The notes under the pieces: generated by a model
Told to the model about the DNA's origin: nothing
Database searches by the model: none
Seen by the model: only the letters and a program-made list of their open reading frames with translations
Made by a program: the position numbers and the translations under genes
Source: Candidatus Dormiibacterota bacterium
GTDB taxonomy: Bacteria > Chloroflexota > Dormibacteria > Aeolococcales > Aeolococcaceae
Reading direction: 5' to 3'
Length of the DNA: 42,754 nucleotides
NCBI GenBank assembly: GCA_003153125.1
Contig: PLWW01000083.1
Location: forward strand, 1 to 42,754
Shown here: positions 35,003 through 42,754 of the stretch, one piece after another
Position numbering within the stretch: position 1 is the first letter of the stretch
Layout of the letters: every line of letters begins with the position of its first letter

Positions 35003-37393
35003 TCAGGCGATATGTCGCGCGACCCAAGGCGAGGTCAACCGACTGACCCGCAGCGCCGCCTCCAGGACCGCGATGGCGATGGCGGTGATGACCCCGCACT
35101 CCAGCCAGGCGTGCCCGTCGAGCAGTTGCAGGCCATACACGACACGGCCCGCCTCAAGCGTGAACGCCAACACCGCGCCAGCGGCCAGGGCCATGATGAG
35201 CCCTAGCTTCCACGGCTCGAGTGGTTGGGCCACGTGTCCCACGACCCAGAGACCGATGCCGAGCAGGACCACGGTTGCGACAGTCCGCGAATCGTCGATG
35301 CCGGTGCCCGCGGCGACCGCAATCTCGTAAGCGACGTATGAGGCGGCACCGGCGACCACCCCGGCGGGGAGGGCGAAGGTCAGTGTTCGCAACACGAACC
35401 CCGGGCGAGCCCGCTCGGCGCTTGGCGCAAAGGAGAGGGCGAAGGCAGGGAGGCCGATCGCCAGCAGCCCGATGAGCGAGAGCTGCCGCGGCAGCAGGGG
35501 AAATGGCATCGCCCGCAGCGCCACCGCAGCGGCGAGAACCATGGCGTACACCGTCTTGGTGAGGAAGAACGTGGCGACTCGTTCCAGGTTGGCGATGACA
35601 CGACGGCCTTCGCGGATAGCGAAGGGAACACCAGCGAACGAGTCGTCGAGAAGGGTGAGACGCGCGACGGCCCTAGCGGCCGCGCTCCCTGAGCCCATGG
35701 CGACGCCGACGTCGGCCGCCTTGAGCGCGAGCACGTCGTTGACCCCGTCACCGGTCATGGCGACGACATGTCCGCGCGCCTGCAGCGCTCGCACGAGGTC
35801 ACGCTTCTGTTGCGGACTCACCCGGCCGAAGACGGACGACGCCTCGGCGACGGTGCCGAGTGGCGTGGCGTCAGTCGGCAGATCCGCTCCGGCCACCGGG
35901 TGAGCGGCGCCCGGCACCCCGACCGCCACAGCCAGCGCGGCGACGGTTGCCGGGTGATCGCCCGAGATCACCTTGACGGTAATGCCCTGCTCTCGGTAGT
36001 ACGCGATGATCCGGGTCGCGTCAGGGCGGAGGCGCTCGCGGAGCACGACCAGCGCAACCGGTTCCACCACCAGCATGGTTTCCTCGGCCTCGGGCAGTGA
36101 GTGGACGCGTCCGACCATGACGACCCTGGCTCCCTCGGCAGCCAGAGCGCCGGCTCTGCGATGCGCGGCTCGTGAGCCGGCGGTCGGCGCAAACACCTCG
36201 GGCGCGCCCATCACCCACGACCCCCGACCGACGAAGCTGGCGCCACTCCACTTGCGCGAGGACGCGAACGGCACGATGCTCGTCGGCATCCAGTCCGCTG
36301 GAGCCGGCAGCGCCTCGGCCACGGCGGCGAGCGTCGCGTTCGGGTGAGGATCGGCGGCGGCGAGCGCACCAACCACGGCGGCAACGCTGGAGTCGTCACC
36401 GGCCAGCCGGATCACCTGCGCGACTGTCATATGGCCGTCGGTCAGGGTCCCCGTCTTATCGAGGCAGACCACGTCGGCCCGAGCCAGCATCTCCACACTG
36501 GCCAGCTCCTGCGCGACCACGCCGCGCCGCGCGAAGCGCACCGCGGCAATGGCGAACACAACACTGGTGAGGAGCACGAGTCCTTCGGGAATCATCGTCA
36601 CCAGCCCGGCAACGGACGCCCGCACCGCCTCGACGGGCGCGTCGTTGGCATGTACCTGGCTGATGACCAGTGCCGAGCCAAACGGGACCATGAGGATGGC
36701 GATGATGAGGAGAAACCGGTCGACGCCTCGTCGCACCTCTGAGCGGACCGGAGCGAAGCGGCGCGCCTCCGCCGTCAGGGCGTTGCCGTAGGCAGCCGGC
36801 CCCACCCTGGCGCTGCGCACCAGCCCGCCTCCCGCGACCACGAAGCTTCCCGACAGCACTTCGTCAGCCGGGTTCTTCTCAGCCGGCGCCGACTCCCCAG
36901 TGACAAGCGACTCGTCGATCTCGAGCCCTGACGCGCGGATGACCGTGCCGTCGACGGGTACCTGGTCACCGATATGCAGCTCAAGAACATCTCCCACGAC
37001 CAGCTCTGCCACGGGTATCTGCTGTTCCACACCGTTGCGAATGACACGAGCAGTTGGCGCGGTGAGCACCGCGAGACGATCGAGCGCTCGCTTGCCGCGG
37101 AGCTCCTGTACGATGCCGATCGGCGTGTTGACAATCAGGACCAGCCCAAAGAGCGCGTCTTGGATCGGGCCGATGACCAGGATCGCAACCAGCAACAGGC
37201 CGATCAGGATATTGAAGCGGGTGAAGACGTTGGTCACCAGGATCGACGCCACGGACCGGCTGTTGACGGACGGAACCGTGTTCACCTCGCCGCGTCGCCG
37301 AAGAGCCTCGACCTGCTCGGATCTCAGCCCGGTCGGCCACGGCTCCTCACGATTCGCTGCGCCCGCGGCCGTCGTCAGCGACCGCGCCGTCAT
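35003..37393 (-). CDS. CtpE-like cation-transporting P-type ATPase
   Basis: A 796-residue P-type ATPase, the same length class as mycobacterial CtpE. It has an actuator TGES at LVTGESAPAEKN (about 165-168), PEGL in TM4 (MIPEGLVLLTS, 269-272) and phosphorylated Asp 312 in LDKTGTLTDG. The hinge is MTGDGVNDVLALKAADVGVAMG. It has ten hydrophobic segments with no N-terminal metal-binding domain. PEGL instead of the metal CPC motif suggests calcium or another hard cation, as reported for CtpE. The ion is not proven here. Its ATG overlaps the stop of the upstream P1B ATPase gene (ATGA), so the two are made together. Confidence 0.88.
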   Translation of the reverse strand: MTARSLTTAAGAANREEPWPTGLRSEQVEALRRRGEVNTVPSVNSRSVASILVTNVFTRFNILIGLLLVAILVIGPIQDALFGLVLIVNTPIGIVQELRGKRALDRLAVLTAPTARVIRNGVEQQIPVAELVVGDVLELHIGDQVPVDGTVIRASGLEIDESLVTGESAPAEKNPADEVLSGSFVVAGGGLVRSARVGPAAYGNALTAEARRFAPVRSEVRRGVDRFLLIIAILMVPFGSALVISQVHANDAPVEAVRASVAGLVTMIPEGLVLLTSVVFAIAAVRFARRGVVAQELASVEMLARADVVCLDKTGTLTDGHMTVAQVIRLAGDDSSVAAVVGALAAADPHPNATLAAVAEALPAPADWMPTSIVPFASSRKWSGASFVGRGSWVMGAPEVFAPTAGSRAAHRRAGALAAEGARVVMVGRVHSLPEAEETMLVVEPVALVVLRERLRPDATRIIAYYREQGITVKVISGDHPATVAALAVAVGVPGAAHPVAGADLPTDATPLGTVAEASSVFGRVSPQQKRDLVRALQARGHVVAMTGDGVNDVLALKAADVGVAMGSGSAAARAVARLTLLDDSFAGVPFAIREGRRVIANLERVATFFLTKTVYAMVLAAAVALRAMPFPLLPRQLSLIGLLAIGLPAFALSFAPSAERARPGFVLRTLTFALPAGVVAGAASYVAYEIAVAAGTGIDDSRTVATVVLLGIGLWVVGHVAQPLEPWKLGLIMALAAGAVLAFTLEAGRVVYGLQLLDGHAWLECGVITAIAIAVLEAALRVSRLTSPWVARHIA

Positions 37394-39732
37394 CCCGTCT
37401 TGCGCCTGGGCGTTTCATCGCGCTCAACCACCACCCGGCTGAGGCGCTCCTCCTCCCCGGCGCGGTGCAGGCTCAGGACGGCGTACAGGCTATACAGAAT
37501 CCGGCGCAGCCCCACCACCTCATCGTCGCTGGGTCCGCCGGGTTCCAGCGCATCGATCATGCCGCCTAGCACGCGAGCGAGGTGCGACACCTCGGCATGC
37601 TCGCGGCGTGCGACCACAACCGCGTCCTCGCCCCCGATGTAGGGGCCGATAGCGGGATAAAGGTGTTGCTCCTCTTCCACCTCATGCGGCAGCAGCTCGT
37701 CGACAATGAAGCGCCGCGCATCGTCGAGGTACTCGCGAGCGGTCGCAGCGGGCACGCGGCCAAGCTGGTCGGCGAGGCGTCTGAGCTCAGCCGTCCCGCG
37801 CTGCAGCGACGGATGCGCGTCGAGGACCCGGCGCCCCGCGATGACAGCGGCGTCAGACGGTTGGGGCTGGTGGCGGCCGCCGTGGGCGCGCAGCGCGTTG
37901 ACGATGACGGCAACATCGATCGCCTCCTGCACCACGGCTCCGACCACCGGTACCAGGCCGCCCAACGCAGCGACGGACATCGCGACCAGCGACAGCCCCA
38001 TGCCAACAGCGATGCTCTGGAGCGCGATGCGACGGGAGCGACGGGCGATCTGTACTCCTTCGGCGAGTCGATCAATTTGATCCACCATCAACACCACATC
38101 TGCCGCCTCGGAGGCGGCGGTCGCGCCGCGCACCCCCATCGCCACACCGACATCAGCCGAGGCGAGCGCCGGCGCATCGTTGATGCCGTCACCGACCATG
38201 ACGACGGTGCCTCTCTGGCGCTCCAGGCGGACCACCTCGACCTTCTCTGCTGGGCTGCGCTCGGCGTAGACGGCGTCGACGCCGATGGCCGAGGCAATGG
38301 ACTGCGCCACATCTGGATGGTCCCCGGTGACCATCACGAGCCGGTTAATCCCCGCCTTGCGCAAGCGTGCAACCGCCCGTCTGGCGTCGGGCCGGATCGG
38401 GTCCTCGAGCACCATGGCACCAACGACGTTGCCGTCGACACTGACGAACACATTGGCCAGACCCTCGTTGGCGGTACGTCTGCGCACGCGCTGGGCCCAG
38501 GCTGGCACCAGCCCGGCCCCGGCCACGTACGAGGCGCGTCCGATCATCACGCGGCGGTCGTCCACCACACCACGCACGCCCCTTCCGGCGTCCTCGTGCA
38601 CGTCATCAGGCAGCGTCAGCTGGAGTCCCTGTTCGCGGGCCGCCTGCACGATCGGACGAGCGAGCGCGTGGGTCGAGATCTGATCCAGCGACGCCCCGAG
38701 GCGCAGAACCTCGTTCGTGTCCACGCTCCCATCTGTCTCGACATCGGCAAGGCGCGCCCGACCCTCGGTGAGGGTTCCCGTCTTGTCGAAGAGCAGCACG
38801 TCGGCCCGTCCCAGCGTCTCGAGCGCCCCGCCGCCCTTGACCACGACGCCGCGCCGTGCGGCGCGCGACATGCCTCCGACCAGCGCCACCGGCGCCGCAA
38901 GGATGAGCGGACAGGGCGTGGCCACGACGAGGACGGCCACCGCGCGGATCGGATCGCGGGCCAAGATGCCAGCCAGCGCCGCCAGCCCAACGGTGAGCGG
39001 CACGAACCAGAGAGCGACACGGTCCGCCACACGCACCAGCGGAGCGCGTGAGTCCTGCGCCAGGCGCACGAGCCGGACGATGCCGGCGTAGGTGCTCTCG
39101 TCCGCGGCCGCGGTCGCACGCAGACGGAACGCAGCACCGGCATTGACGCCGCCGCTGAGCACGGCATCGCCGGACGAGCGTTCCACCAGGGCTGCCTCCC
39201 CGGTGAGCGCCGATTCGTCGAGGTCAGCAGTGTCACTTGCCAGCTGCCCGTCCACCGGCACCACTTCACCTGGAGCGACCAGGAGCACGTCACCGGGTCG
39301 CACGGCCTCGATGGGGGGCGTCGTGAGCGTGTCACCCTCGACGCGGTGGACGAAGGTCGGCGCCCGATCGAGCAGTGCCGTCAGCTCCCGACGAGCCCGC
39401 GCCGATGCCCGGGCCTCGAGCTCGCGGCCGGTGGCGAGCATGAGGGCGATGACCGCTCCAGCGAGGTACTCGCCGACGACGAGGCTGCCAAGCAGCGCCA
39501 GCACCGCGACGATGTCAACCCCCGCGCGGCGCCGGAGGAGGTCGCGTGCCATCGAGATCGTCGCCGGCAACAGCGCCGCTGCACCGGTGATCGCCCACAG
39601 CACGTTGGCAGGGCCAGCAGAGCCAAGAAGGCGGCACCCACCACCGGCCGCGAGTCCGCCAACAGCGACCACCAGCTGCACGGTCCCGGATCGGGGTAAG
39701 CGCATGCCGCTTGTGACCCGGGCGGTGTTCAT
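37390..39732 (-). CDS. P1B-type heavy-metal ATPase with C-terminal hemerythrin-like domain (P1B-5-like)
   Basis: A 780-residue pump. ATG 39732 is chosen because AGGAG lies 9 bases upstream. It has early membrane helices, actuator TGEA (LTGEAALVE), the ion motif TPCPLIL in the transport helix (272-278) and phosphorylated Asp 316 in DKTGTLTEG. Then follow HP-type nucleotide domain residues (STHALARP) and GDGINDAPALASADVG. After the last helices, about 640-780 folds as a hemerythrin-like four-helix bundle: LLPHEVEEEQHLYP, REHAEVSHL and LSLHRAGEEERL supply five His and acidic ligands. TPC plus a hemerythrin tail is the mark of P1B-5 pumps (Nia, Acidothermus), linked to Fe/Ni efflux. No N-terminal metal domain is seen. 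Ion identity is inferred. Confidence 0.88.
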   Translation of the reverse strand: MNTARVTSGMRLPRSGTVQLVVAVGGLAAGGGCRLLGSAGPANVLWAITGAAALLPATISMARDLLRRRAGVDIVAVLALLGSLVVGEYLAGAVIALMLATGRELEARASARARRELTALLDRAPTFVHRVEGDTLTTPPIEAVRPGDVLLVAPGEVVPVDGQLASDTADLDESALTGEAALVERSSGDAVLSGGVNAGAAFRLRATAAADESTYAGIVRLVRLAQDSRAPLVRVADRVALWFVPLTVGLAALAGILARDPIRAVAVLVVATPCPLILAAPVALVGGMSRAARRGVVVKGGGALETLGRADVLLFDKTGTLTEGRARLADVETDGSVDTNEVLRLGASLDQISTHALARPIVQAAREQGLQLTLPDDVHEDAGRGVRGVVDDRRVMIGRASYVAGAGLVPAWAQRVRRRTANEGLANVFVSVDGNVVGAMVLEDPIRPDARRAVARLRKAGINRLVMVTGDHPDVAQSIASAIGVDAVYAERSPAEKVEVVRLERQRGTVVMVGDGINDAPALASADVGVAMGVRGATAASEAADVVLMVDQIDRLAEGVQIARRSRRIALQSIAVGMGLSLVAMSVAALGGLVPVVGAVVQEAIDVAVIVNALRAHGGRHQPQPSDAAVIAGRRVLDAHPSLQRGTAELRRLADQLGRVPAATAREYLDDARRFIVDELLPHEVEEEQHLYPAIGPYIGGEDAVVVARREHAEVSHLARVLGGMIDALEPGGPSDDEVVGLRRILYSLYAVLSLHRAGEEERLSRVVVERDETPRRKTG

Positions 39733-39918
39733 GTTGGTTACTCCTGACCGCATCGCCGGTCGGCCGACGTTGGTACCCAGTAGAAGGCCTGTGAGGGCCA
39801 TCGACGAGGGCTGGACGTAACAAGCATCTTGGGCCCTACGGCCCTGTTGGCTCCGCATCTCCCGAGACCAGCATGAGGCGTGCGAGACCGGCATCAGCGT
39901 TTCAACAAGGAGGACGAC
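39733..39918. promoter_or_regulatory. Divergent promoter region of the P1B ATPase and a 94-aa gene
   Basis: 186 bp between divergent starts. It holds the Shine-Dalgarno AGGAG for the ATPase and AAGGAGG (39907-39913) for the small gene. No operator with clear dyad symmetry was identified, although metal-regulated control would be expected. Confidence 0.4.
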
Positions 39919-40203
39919 GTGGTTGAACATGCCCTTGGCGTGGATTCAGCGGGCGCCGAACGAGAGCCCCGCGGAGCCGTCGAGTACCTGGGTCGGCGCG
40001 AGACCGTTCGCGCTACCGGCGCGGCAGTAGCGTTCGCGACCAGCCTCTATGCGGTCACTCGCTCAGTACGTGCCAGTGGAGCTCGCAAGCGGGCCGCGTG
40101 GATGGCCCTCGCTACCCTCACCGCCGGGCAGGGTATGGCACTCCTGTGGACACTTCCGCTGCTGGAGCCCGCGACGGTCACCGAAGCGGGGATTGCCGCA
40201 TGA
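39919..40203 (+). CDS. Small hypothetical membrane protein (94 aa)
   Basis: GTG 39919 is preceded by a strong AAGGAGG at five bases, which decides the start. Earlier in-frame ATG 39880 lacks one. The 94 residues begin VVEHALGVDSAGAEREPRG and hold two hydrophobic segments (ATGAAVAFATSLYAVTRSV and AAWMALATLTAGQGMALLWTLPLL). The linker RASGARKRA suggests a positive inside loop. No domain is recognised. It is divergent from the P1B ATPase gene and convergent with the MgtA-like gene, so a role in the ion cluster is possible. Confidence 0.6.
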   Translation: MVEHALGVDSAGAEREPRGAVEYLGRRETVRATGAAVAFATSLYAVTRSVRASGARKRAAWMALATLTAGQGMALLWTLPLLEPATVTEAGIAA

Positions 40204-40237
40204 GCACACTCATGTCGATCAGCTGTTCAGAAGAGCG

Positions 40238-42754
40238 TTAGGAGGCGGGGCGCCCGGCGAAGCGACTGGCGCGGCGGCGCAGCCGCCGCCGATGTTGGTC
40301 CTGGTGGCTCGCCAGCGCTCGCACAGGACGAGCGCGCTCGTGGGCGTAGAAGCGAGCCTTGGCCAGTTCGATCAGGGCCAGGTACACCACCACCATCGCC
40401 ACCAGGATCAGAAAGAACGCGAGCGGCAGGGCGGTGAATCCAAGCACGTGGGCGACCGGCGTGAAAGGGAGGAGCGCGCCGACAGCGGCCATCGCCAAGG
40501 GGATGATCAACATCGCCCGGCTCGGACGGCTGCGAAAGAAGGGCACGCGCCGGGTACGGATGAGAAAGACCACCAGCGTCTGGGTGGCCAGTGACTCGAC
40601 GAACCACCCGGTTCGGAATTCGGCGTGGCCGGCGTGGAGGATGCCGAGCATCACAAAGAAGGTGAGAAAGTCGAAGATGGAACTGACCGGTCCGAAGACG
40701 ATCATGAAGCGGCGCACGAAGCCGATGTCCCAGGTGGCGGGCCTGGCCACCACCTCGGCGTCGACCTCGTCCGTGGGGATCGCCAGCTGGCCGACGTCGT
40801 AGAGCAGGTTGTTGAGCAGGATCTGCGACGGCAGCATGGGTAGGAACGACAGGAACAACGACGCTCCGGCTGCGCTGAACATGTTGCCGAAATTGGACGA
40901 CGTCGCCATCAGCACGTATTTCAGGGTGTTGGTGAAGATGCGCCGTCCTTCCACAACGCCATCAGCGAGCACACCGAGATCCTTGTCGAGGAGGACGATG
41001 TCGGCCGCGTCCTTGGCGACGTCCGTCGCGGAGTCGACGGAGATGCCCACATCGGCGGCGTGCAGGGCCACCGCGTCGTTGACCCCATCGCCGAGGAAGG
41101 CGACATCGTCGCCATGCCGTCGTGCCACCGCGATGATGCGCGATTTCTGTTCGGGGCTCACCCGGGCGAAGATGGTCGTGCTCGGGATGGCGGTGGCCAG
41201 GGCGTCATCGTCGAGCTCATCGAGCTGGCGTCCCGTGAGCACACCGCGGACATCCAGGCCGATGTCGTGGCACACCTTGGCGGCGACGGCTCCGTTGTCG
41301 CCTGTGATGATCTTCACCTCGATGCCCAGGAAGTTGAGCTTGGCGATGGACGCGGCCGCGTCGGGCTTGGGCGGGTCGCTGAACGTCAGAAAGCCGGCGA
41401 GGCTGAGACCGTGCTCCTCGTCCCGCGTCGGGGCGCGCGCGTCGACGTCAGATCGGGTGGCGACGGCGACGACCCGGACGCCGTCAGCAAACAGCCGGTC
41501 GAGCACCGCCGCCGAACCGGCGGGCGGCGCCACGCAGCGGCCGAGGACCGCCTCGGGGGCTCCCTTGGTGACCAGCATCGCCGACCCGGAGGGCGTCCGC
41601 GCCACCACCGAGACCAGCTGGCGCTCGTGGTCGAAGGGGAGTGTGCCCACTCGTTCGTAGGCGCCGAGGCCGGTGCTGGCAGTGAGCAGCGCGGCGCTCG
41701 CCGGTGCGGCCCAGAGCGCCTCGTCGAGCGGATTGCCGCCGGTCGCAACTCCGGCGACCAGGGTTGCCTCGTTGCACAGGAGCCCGAGGACCAGGAGGTC
41801 GGGCGCCGCCACTCCGAGTGGATCGAGCGCCGCGGTGAAGCTGATCGAGCCGGCGGTCAGGGTACCCGTCTTGTCTGTGAAGAGAACCCGAACGTTGCCG
41901 AGATCCTCAATGGTGACCAGTCGCTTGACCAGAACCTTGCGTCGCGCCAGCTCCCGCGAACCGGTGGCCAGGCTGACGCTGACGATGGCGGGCAGCAGCT
42001 GGGGTGTGATGCCGATGGCGATAGCGAGCGAGAAGAGGAGGGCGTCGATGATCGGTCGGGAGAACGCCACGTTGATGATGAAGATGGACACGGTGAGCAC
42101 CCCGGCGACCCATACCAGCAGCTTGGAGAAGTCCCTCAGCCCCGCCTGGAAAGAGGTGTATGCGGGAGCTGTGTCGAGCCCCACCGCGATCCTCCCGAAC
42201 GCCGTCGCGGAGCCGGTTGCTACCACCACGGCGCGGGCCGATCCCTGGTGGACGACCGTCCCCATGAAGGCACAGGAGGGCAGATTGAGGGCTGACTCCG
42301 GACCATCAAGGGGGGTGACGGACTTCGCGCACGGCATCGATTCGCCGGTCAGCACCGCTTCGTCGCACTCCACCTCCACGGTTTCGAGGAGACGCACGTC
42401 GGCGGGGACGATGTCACCGACCCGAAGTCGGACGACGTCGCCGGGGACGACGTCGCGCACGTCCGCCTGACGCTCGACCTGGTCACGCTGAACCAGGGTT
42501 CGGTGGTGGATCTGGGCGTGCAGAGCGGCGACGGCACGTTCGGAGCGGTACTCGTTGACGAAGCCCAGGCCAACGCTGAGGAAGACGATGGCACCGATGA
42601 TCAGCGCGTCGGTCGGGTCACCGGTGACGCCGGAGACGGCGGCGGCGGCGAGCAAGAGAATGAGGAGCGGGTTGCGCAGCTGCCGACGGAGCACACCGAA
42701 CGCGGTCACCCGGTGTTGCGCAAGAACATTGTCACCGTAGATCCCCCGTCGTGT
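40238..42754 (-). CDS. Magnesium-transporting P-type ATPase (MgtA/MgtB-like), 5' end beyond the window
   Basis: At least 838 residues, open to the right edge. The in-frame sequence at the edge (IYGDNVLAQHRVTAFGV) is already the N-terminal MgtA region, so GTG 42709 is not the true start. Actuator TGES (VLTGESMPCAKS), TM4 AIGITPQLLPAIV, phosphorylated Asp in FTDKTGTLTAG, GDGVNDAVALHAADVGISVD, and the family mark LMATSSNFGNMFSAAGASLFL followed by LPSQILLNNLLYDVGQ. MgtA-type pumps import Mg2+. The basic C-tail (HQDQHRRRLRRRASRFAG) is unusual. It converges on the 94-residue gene with 34 bp between. Confidence 0.9.
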   Translation of the reverse strand, partial: TRRGIYGDNVLAQHRVTAFGVLRRQLRNPLLILLLAAAAVSGVTGDPTDALIIGAIVFLSVGLGFVNEYRSERAVAALHAQIHHRTLVQRDQVERQADVRDVVPGDVVRLRVGDIVPADVRLLETVEVECDEAVLTGESMPCAKSVTPLDGPESALNLPSCAFMGTVVHQGSARAVVVATGSATAFGRIAVGLDTAPAYTSFQAGLRDFSKLLVWVAGVLTVSIFIINVAFSRPIIDALLFSLAIAIGITPQLLPAIVSVSLATGSRELARRKVLVKRLVTIEDLGNVRVLFTDKTGTLTAGSISFTAALDPLGVAAPDLLVLGLLCNEATLVAGVATGGNPLDEALWAAPASAALLTASTGLGAYERVGTLPFDHERQLVSVVARTPSGSAMLVTKGAPEAVLGRCVAPPAGSAAVLDRLFADGVRVVAVATRSDVDARAPTRDEEHGLSLAGFLTFSDPPKPDAAASIAKLNFLGIEVKIITGDNGAVAAKVCHDIGLDVRGVLTGRQLDELDDDALATAIPSTTIFARVSPEQKSRIIAVARRHGDDVAFLGDGVNDAVALHAADVGISVDSATDVAKDAADIVLLDKDLGVLADGVVEGRRIFTNTLKYVLMATSSNFGNMFSAAGASLFLSFLPMLPSQILLNNLLYDVGQLAIPTDEVDAEVVARPATWDIGFVRRFMIVFGPVSSIFDFLTFFVMLGILHAGHAEFRTGWFVESLATQTLVVFLIRTRRVPFFRSRPSRAMLIIPLAMAAVGALLPFTPVAHVLGFTALPLAFFLILVAMVVVYLALIELAKARFYAHERARPVRALASHQDQHRRRLRRRASRFAGRPAS

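Overview
The window is about 42.8 kb of GC-rich bacterial DNA. Mycobacterium-like gene types (a CtpE-type P-ATPase, a CysM plus JAMM-protease pair, an F420-type luciferase-like oxidoreductase, a P1B-ATPase with a hemerythrin tail) mix with widespread GTG starts and many 4-base gene overlaps. This suits an actinobacterium or a high-GC terrestrial Chloroflexota/Dormibacterota-like organism. The sequence alone does not settle the phylum.

Positions 1-17.5 kb look like plastic, partly decayed DNA. They hold a PEP-mutase/isocitrate-lyase-type gene with an HbpS-like gene, an IS30-family element killed by nonsense codons, a luciferase-like oxidoreductase, truncated transporter, winged-helix and secreted-protein fragments, an aldo/keto reductase, a MarR plus two-subunit ABC exporter operon, a GNAT acetyltransferase, a TANGO2/NRDE gene, an acyl-CoA synthetase and a frameshifted FUSC-type membrane protein. 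Partial tRNA sequences recur: a Ser-type 3' end at the first bases of the window and again at 17.47 kb, another tRNA-like 3' half at 5.7 kb, and two tRNA-Gly(GCC)-like copies at 11.9 and 13.1 kb. I read this as the scar tissue of repeated tRNA-targeted integration. No integrase was found.

Positions 17.5-24.4 kb carry malonyl-CoA decarboxylase, then a minus-strand cluster (Crp/Fnr regulator, phospholipase D-like enzyme, DedA membrane protein, PAS-GGDEF-EAL protein) and a small coiled-coil protein.

Positions 24.5-31.9 kb are a compact plus-strand housekeeping block: M20 peptidase, enolase, Cys/Met PLP enzyme, a 74-residue protein, CysM-like cysteine synthase, JAMM protease, Der GTPase and tRNA-Pro(GGG). 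Several genes overlap by GTGA. The CysM and JAMM neighbours suggest protein-bound-sulfide cysteine synthesis as in mycobacteria, although no CysO is visible.

Positions 32-42.7 kb hold a proline iminopeptidase, remnants of an amine oxidase and a LuxR regulator, a universal stress protein, and three P-type ATPases: CtpE-like, P1B with a hemerythrin-like tail (ATGA-coupled to CtpE), and MgtA-like running off the right edge. A 94-residue membrane protein diverges from the P1B gene. This looks like a metal-ion homeostasis cluster.
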